Below, piece after piece: positions 6,939-9,846 of a stretch of 9,846 nucleotides of DNA. The number at the start of each line of letters is the position of its first letter. Within the stretch, counting starts at the first letter, position 1. The notes under the pieces were generated by a model. It was not told where the DNA came from. It ran no database searches and saw only the letters and a list, made by a program, of their open reading frames with translations. Both the position numbers and the translations under genes were made by a program. This DNA comes from Woeseiaceae bacterium (GTDB lineage: Bacteria > Pseudomonadota > Gammaproteobacteria > Steroidobacterales > Woeseiaceae): positions 1 through 9,846 of the forward strand of contig JALHUQ010000248.1 in assembly GCA_022866645.1 (NCBI GenBank). The letters are read 5' to 3'.

Positions 6939-8291
6939 ATGATGAACAAGAAATCTCAGTTCAACGGCAAGATTCTCCTCGTCGACGACGATCCGGGTCT
7001 GTTACGCCTGCTGAGTATCCGACTGCGCGCCGAGGGCTATGAAGTCGAGGCGGTGGAATCAGCGCACAATGCGTTGGCCGTCCTGAATCGGTTCAGCCCG
7101 GACCTCGTGATCACCGACTTGCGCATGGACAAGATGGACGGTATCGGTTTGCTGAAAGAGCTGCAGACACGTTCGCCGGGACTCCGCGTTGTTATCATCA
7201 CGGCACACGGCACGATTCCGGACGCGGTCACGGCGACGCAACACGGCGCTTTCGGCTTCCTGACCAAGCCGGTCGACAAAGACGAGCTCATGACGTTGGT
7301 CGATCGGGCTTTGAAAGTCTCGGGCTCGATCGCGGTCGACGAAGACTGGGCGTCCGCAATCATCACGCGCAACCAGGCAATGAAAGAGGTGATACAGCAA
7401 GCCAAGATGGTTGCCGCAACCGACGCGCGAGTGTTGATCACGGGTGAAAGCGGCACCGGCAAAGAACTGCTGGCGCAGGCAATTCACAAAGCGAGCGATC
7501 GACGTAACAAGCCGTTTGTCGCAATCAACTGCAGTGCGATGGCGGAGAACCTGCTCGAGTCAGAGCTGTTCGGTCATGAAAAAGGTGCTTTCACGGGCGC
7601 GACACGCAGCCACGATGGTCTATTCCAGTCGGCAGAAGGCGGCACCCTGATGCTCGACGAGATCGGCGACATGCCGATGCGTTTGCAGGTCAAGTTGCTG
7701 CGGGTACTGCAAGAAAGCCAGGTCCGCCCGGTCGGCAGTACGGAAGCCCTTAATATTGATGTCCGTGTGATCTCGGCAACACACAGAGACTTACAGGAAC
7801 TGATGGGCCAGGGTCGATTTCGCGAAGATCTTTACTATCGCCTGAACGTCGTGAATATCCGAATGCCGACATTGGACGATCGCCGTGAAGACATTCCGAT
7901 GCTGGTTGCCTACTTCCTGCAACTAATTTCGAAAGAATCGGATCAGGAAAGAAAAGTCTATGCGCCCGAGGCCGTCGAGATGCTGGTTACGGCAGAATGG
8001 CCCGGCAATGTGCGTCAGCTGTATAACGTCGTCCGACAAAACGTTGCCTTGTCGCGTTCACCCGTCATCAGCGGTGAGATGGTGCAGCAATCTCTGGGTG
8101 AACATGCCAGCAAGCTCGCATCGTTCACGGATGCTCGCGACGAATTCACCCGCAATTACCTGTCACAGATTCTGCAAATTACAATGGGTAACGTGAGTCA
8201 GGCAGCGCGTCTCGCGAAGCGTAATCGTACCGACTTCTACAAGCTGCTCGCGCGACATGAATTGAATCCAGACACGTTCAAAACCCGCTAG
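6939..8291 (+). CDS. glrR: Sigma-54-dependent response regulator GlrR (QseF-like)
   Basis: The protein has 450 residues in three parts. The receiver domain (~10-125) has acidic Asp16/Asp17, phosphoacceptor Asp60 (VITDLRMDKMDG), Thr88 and Lys110. The sigma-54 AAA+ domain (~140-375) has Walker A GESGTGKE (169-176), the sigma-54-contacting GAFTGA loop (216-221), Walker B TLMLDE (236-241) and the GRFREDLYYRLNV arginine-finger region (~292-304). A Fis-type helix-turn-helix lies at ~417-440 (GNVSQAARLAKRNRTDFYKLL). Phosphorylated by the kinase encoded upstream, it would oligomerise at enhancer sites and drive open-complex formation by RNA polymerase-sigma-54. In enterobacteria GlrR activates glmY and rpoE; here the targets are unknown, and I found no sigma-54 promoter within the window. 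All key residues are present, so it should be active. Two adjacent ATGs (6939, 6942) could serve as start, and neither has a clear ribosome site. Confidence 0.93.
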   Translation: MMNKKSQFNGKILLVDDDPGLLRLLSIRLRAEGYEVEAVESAHNALAVLNRFSPDLVITDLRMDKMDGIGLLKELQTRSPGLRVVIITAHGTIPDAVTATQHGAFGFLTKPVDKDELMTLVDRALKVSGSIAVDEDWASAIITRNQAMKEVIQQAKMVAATDARVLITGESGTGKELLAQAIHKASDRRNKPFVAINCSAMAENLLESELFGHEKGAFTGATRSHDGLFQSAEGGTLMLDEIGDMPMRLQVKLLRVLQESQVRPVGSTEALNIDVRVISATHRDLQELMGQGRFREDLYYRLNVVNIRMPTLDDRREDIPMLVAYFLQLISKESDQERKVYAPEAVEMLVTAEWPGNVRQLYNVVRQNVALSRSPVISGEMVQQSLGEHASKLASFTDARDEFTRNYLSQILQITMGNVSQAARLAKRNRTDFYKLLARHELNPDTFKTR

Positions 8292-8301
8292 ACATCAAAC
8301 C

Positions 8302-9792
8302 TTACGATTGTCGCGTTGCAATAAAGGCCATCATTGCCGTTGCTGGTATCGTAATCATTGCAGCGATTGCTGCCGTGACACCCGGATTCCCGAGCGTCAC
8401 AGTCGAGTTTGGGAACAAACTGTCGCCGTTGAAGAACAAGCCAAAATGAATCACCAGCGCGGCCATTGATCCCAGCCAGACCAGCGAAATCGGCACGCGG
8501 CGAAATGAAATGCCCAGCAATAAAGGCACCGCCGTCGCCGCCGTTAAACCATAGACGCCAACCTGCCCGAATATGCCGAGCAATTTCGGCGGCTGCAGAT
8601 TGATCAGGAACGCCGCGATAGCAATGACGACCAGGACAACATGACTGACCTTCATAGCGAAGGCCATTTGCTGCTCCTCGCTGAGTTGCTCGCGTTTGCG
8701 TTTGCCAATGACGTTCAACACCAGATCATTGGCGGTGATCGTCGAGATCGACACTAACAGTCCATCCAGTGTAGACATTGCCGCCGCCAGTAAAACGATA
8801 CCGACAAACGTGAACATTGCCTCGGGGAAGATTGTCTTCAGATACATGGTCATCACCAGGTCCTGACGAAACTGCCCTGTCGCGGCGTCGATCAGGGCCT
8901 CCTCTGGCACGACGAGATGCGCGAAGAAGCCGACCGTACCGAGTAATTGAAACAGAATAAAAACGACCGCGAAAACAATTAGATACTGTTTTACCGCACG
9001 ATCATCTTTTACATACAGCGCTTTTGTCAGTATGTGCGGTTGGCAAACGAGAATAGCGCCAACCACGAATCCCGAAACGTATATAGAAAACGCGTCGTTG
9101 AAGAGTTTTCCGTTTTCATTGATTGGCGCAACGAGGTTCGCATCGATCGCTCGTAAGGCCTCGATAGTCGATCCGGGCTGCTGGTAGGCGATCCAGATAC
9201 AGGACGCGAGTACGATCAAAGTCACAATGATCATCAAACCGCCTTGCAGCAGGTTGGTCAAAACGTGCGCGTAGGTGCCACCAATGAAAACGTAGCCCGT
9301 GACGAAAACCAGCGTAATCGCCAATGCAACGGAATTGGAAATCCCGAGCAACGATTGCATGACGATCGAGATACCACCGACCAGCAACACGATAAAAGCG
9401 AATGACAGCAAATTCAGCAGCGAGAAGAATAGCGCGAAATTTCGCGACTCATAACGTTTGCCGATCCAGTCGGGAATAGTCAGCGCGCCGAACTCTGCGC
9501 CAATTCGCCGAAATCGAAAAGACAGGATAGCGAGCATCGTGATGAAACTGATCGCGACCGCGATGACAAAATGAAAGTAGGCGCTGAAGCCGTCAACGTA
9601 GATGAAGCCGGGATTGATAATAAACGTTGAAGCTGACGACACACTCGCCGCGAGGATGATGCCGACGACAAACGGATTCATATTGCGATCGCCGACAGCG
9701 AAGGTGCCGAAACCGGTCGTTTTTCGATACCCGAGCCAGCCCAGCCAGGCAGTGCCTGCCAGGTAGGCGATAAAAAGCGACCAGGCAAGCAT
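8302..9792 (-). CDS. Sodium:solute symporter family (SSS) transporter
   Basis: The protein has 496 residues and about 13 predicted membrane segments, matching the SSS family (PutP/PanF/SGLT type), which couples Na+ entry to solute uptake across the inner membrane. Family signatures are the first-helix core ILAASVSSASTFIINPGF (~46-63), the QPHILTKALYVKD loop after segment 6 (~251-263), and AAAMSTLDGLLVSISTI (~336-352). In that last stretch Ser340/Thr341 are candidates for the Na+ site. The SASTFI and QPPK stretches recall PanF-like members, but the substrate cannot be read from the sequence. I chose the ATG at 9792; a TTG one codon earlier (9795) is possible. The ATG shares one base with the TGA of the gene before it (TGATG), indicating an operon with that partial gene. 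Its stop is only 10 bases from the convergent glrR stop, with no terminator visible between them. Confidence 0.92.
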   Translation of the reverse strand: MLAWSLFIAYLAGTAWLGWLGYRKTTGFGTFAVGDRNMNPFVVGIILAASVSSASTFIINPGFIYVDGFSAYFHFVIAVAISFITMLAILSFRFRRIGAEFGALTIPDWIGKRYESRNFALFFSLLNLLSFAFIVLLVGGISIVMQSLLGISNSVALAITLVFVTGYVFIGGTYAHVLTNLLQGGLMIIVTLIVLASCIWIAYQQPGSTIEALRAIDANLVAPINENGKLFNDAFSIYVSGFVVGAILVCQPHILTKALYVKDDRAVKQYLIVFAVVFILFQLLGTVGFFAHLVVPEEALIDAATGQFRQDLVMTMYLKTIFPEAMFTFVGIVLLAAAMSTLDGLLVSISTITANDLVLNVIGKRKREQLSEEQQMAFAMKVSHVVLVVIAIAAFLINLQPPKLLGIFGQVGVYGLTAATAVPLLLGISFRRVPISLVWLGSMAALVIHFGLFFNGDSLFPNSTVTLGNPGVTAAIAAMITIPATAMMAFIATRQS

Positions 9793-9846
9793 CAAAGAGT
9801 TCGCCCGGCGAGGGTGTCCAGGGTGGCCTTGATGACCTGAATTTGC
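9792..9846 (-). CDS. C-terminal end of an unidentified gene upstream of the symporter (partial)
   Basis: On the minus strand, one frame reads QIQVIKATLDTLAGRTL and then TGA, with the TGA overlapping the symporter ATG by one base (TGATG). The composition looks like a genuine amphipathic protein tail, and the one-base overlap is typical of coupled genes in an operon. Only 17 residues lie in the window, so the family cannot be named. A partner acting on the transported solute, such as a hydrolase or dehydrogenase, would fit the context but is a guess. Confidence 0.5.
   Translation of the reverse strand, partial: QIQVIKATLDTLAGRTL

Noticed and set aside
7059..7487. 142- and 141-codon minus-strand frames opposite glrR
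   Set aside because: They lie antisense to the receiver and Walker A regions, which are clearly coding on the plus strand, and show no recognisable domain.

Overview
The window looks like chromosomal DNA from a gammaproteobacterium, probably an environmental or marine one. The main reason is a sensor kinase / QseG-like lipoprotein / NtrC-type regulator cluster matching the glrK-qseG-glrR (qseE-qseG-qseF) operon, which is typical of Gammaproteobacteria. Genes are densely packed, with no gene-free stretch over about 220 bases. I see no phage genes, transposase, RNA gene or CRISPR array. The only repeat element is a small palindromic pair at 565-620.

Layout. Positions 1-456 (minus) hold the N-terminal part of a PAS-domain signalling protein that runs off the left edge. 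A 56-base element made of two inverted 27-base quasi-palindromes (565-620) separates it from a two-gene minus-strand unit: a large secreted lipoprotein with two PKD-like domains, an HEXXH zinc-protease core and a PPC-like C-terminus (1235-3571), followed by a small Ig-like lipoprotein (624-1208). A 222-base divergent intergenic region (3572-3793) separates these from a plus-strand run of galE (UDP-glucose 4-epimerase), glrK, a qseG-like gene and glrR (3794-8291). These plus-strand genes are tightly spaced: a 10-base gap, an 8-base overlap and a 44-base gap. A convergent minus-strand sodium:solute symporter (8302-9792) ends 10 bases from the glrR stop. The last 17 codons of another minus-strand gene overlap the symporter start by one base at the right edge.

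How the genes may work together. GlrK would sense an envelope signal, the lipoprotein QseG would modulate it, and GlrR would activate sigma-54 promoters. In enterobacteria the targets of this system include the GlmY small RNA, which controls glucosamine-6-phosphate synthase and so UDP-GlcNAc supply. Placing galE, a UDP-sugar epimerase, at the head of this operon is consistent with an envelope-sugar theme, but that link is inference. The protease/Ig-like pair appears to be an independent exported module of unknown substrate. I found no clear new defence, mobile or biosynthetic system. The most distinctive items are the protease/Ig-like lipoprotein pair, the inverted palindrome pair and the galE-headed glrKR operon.
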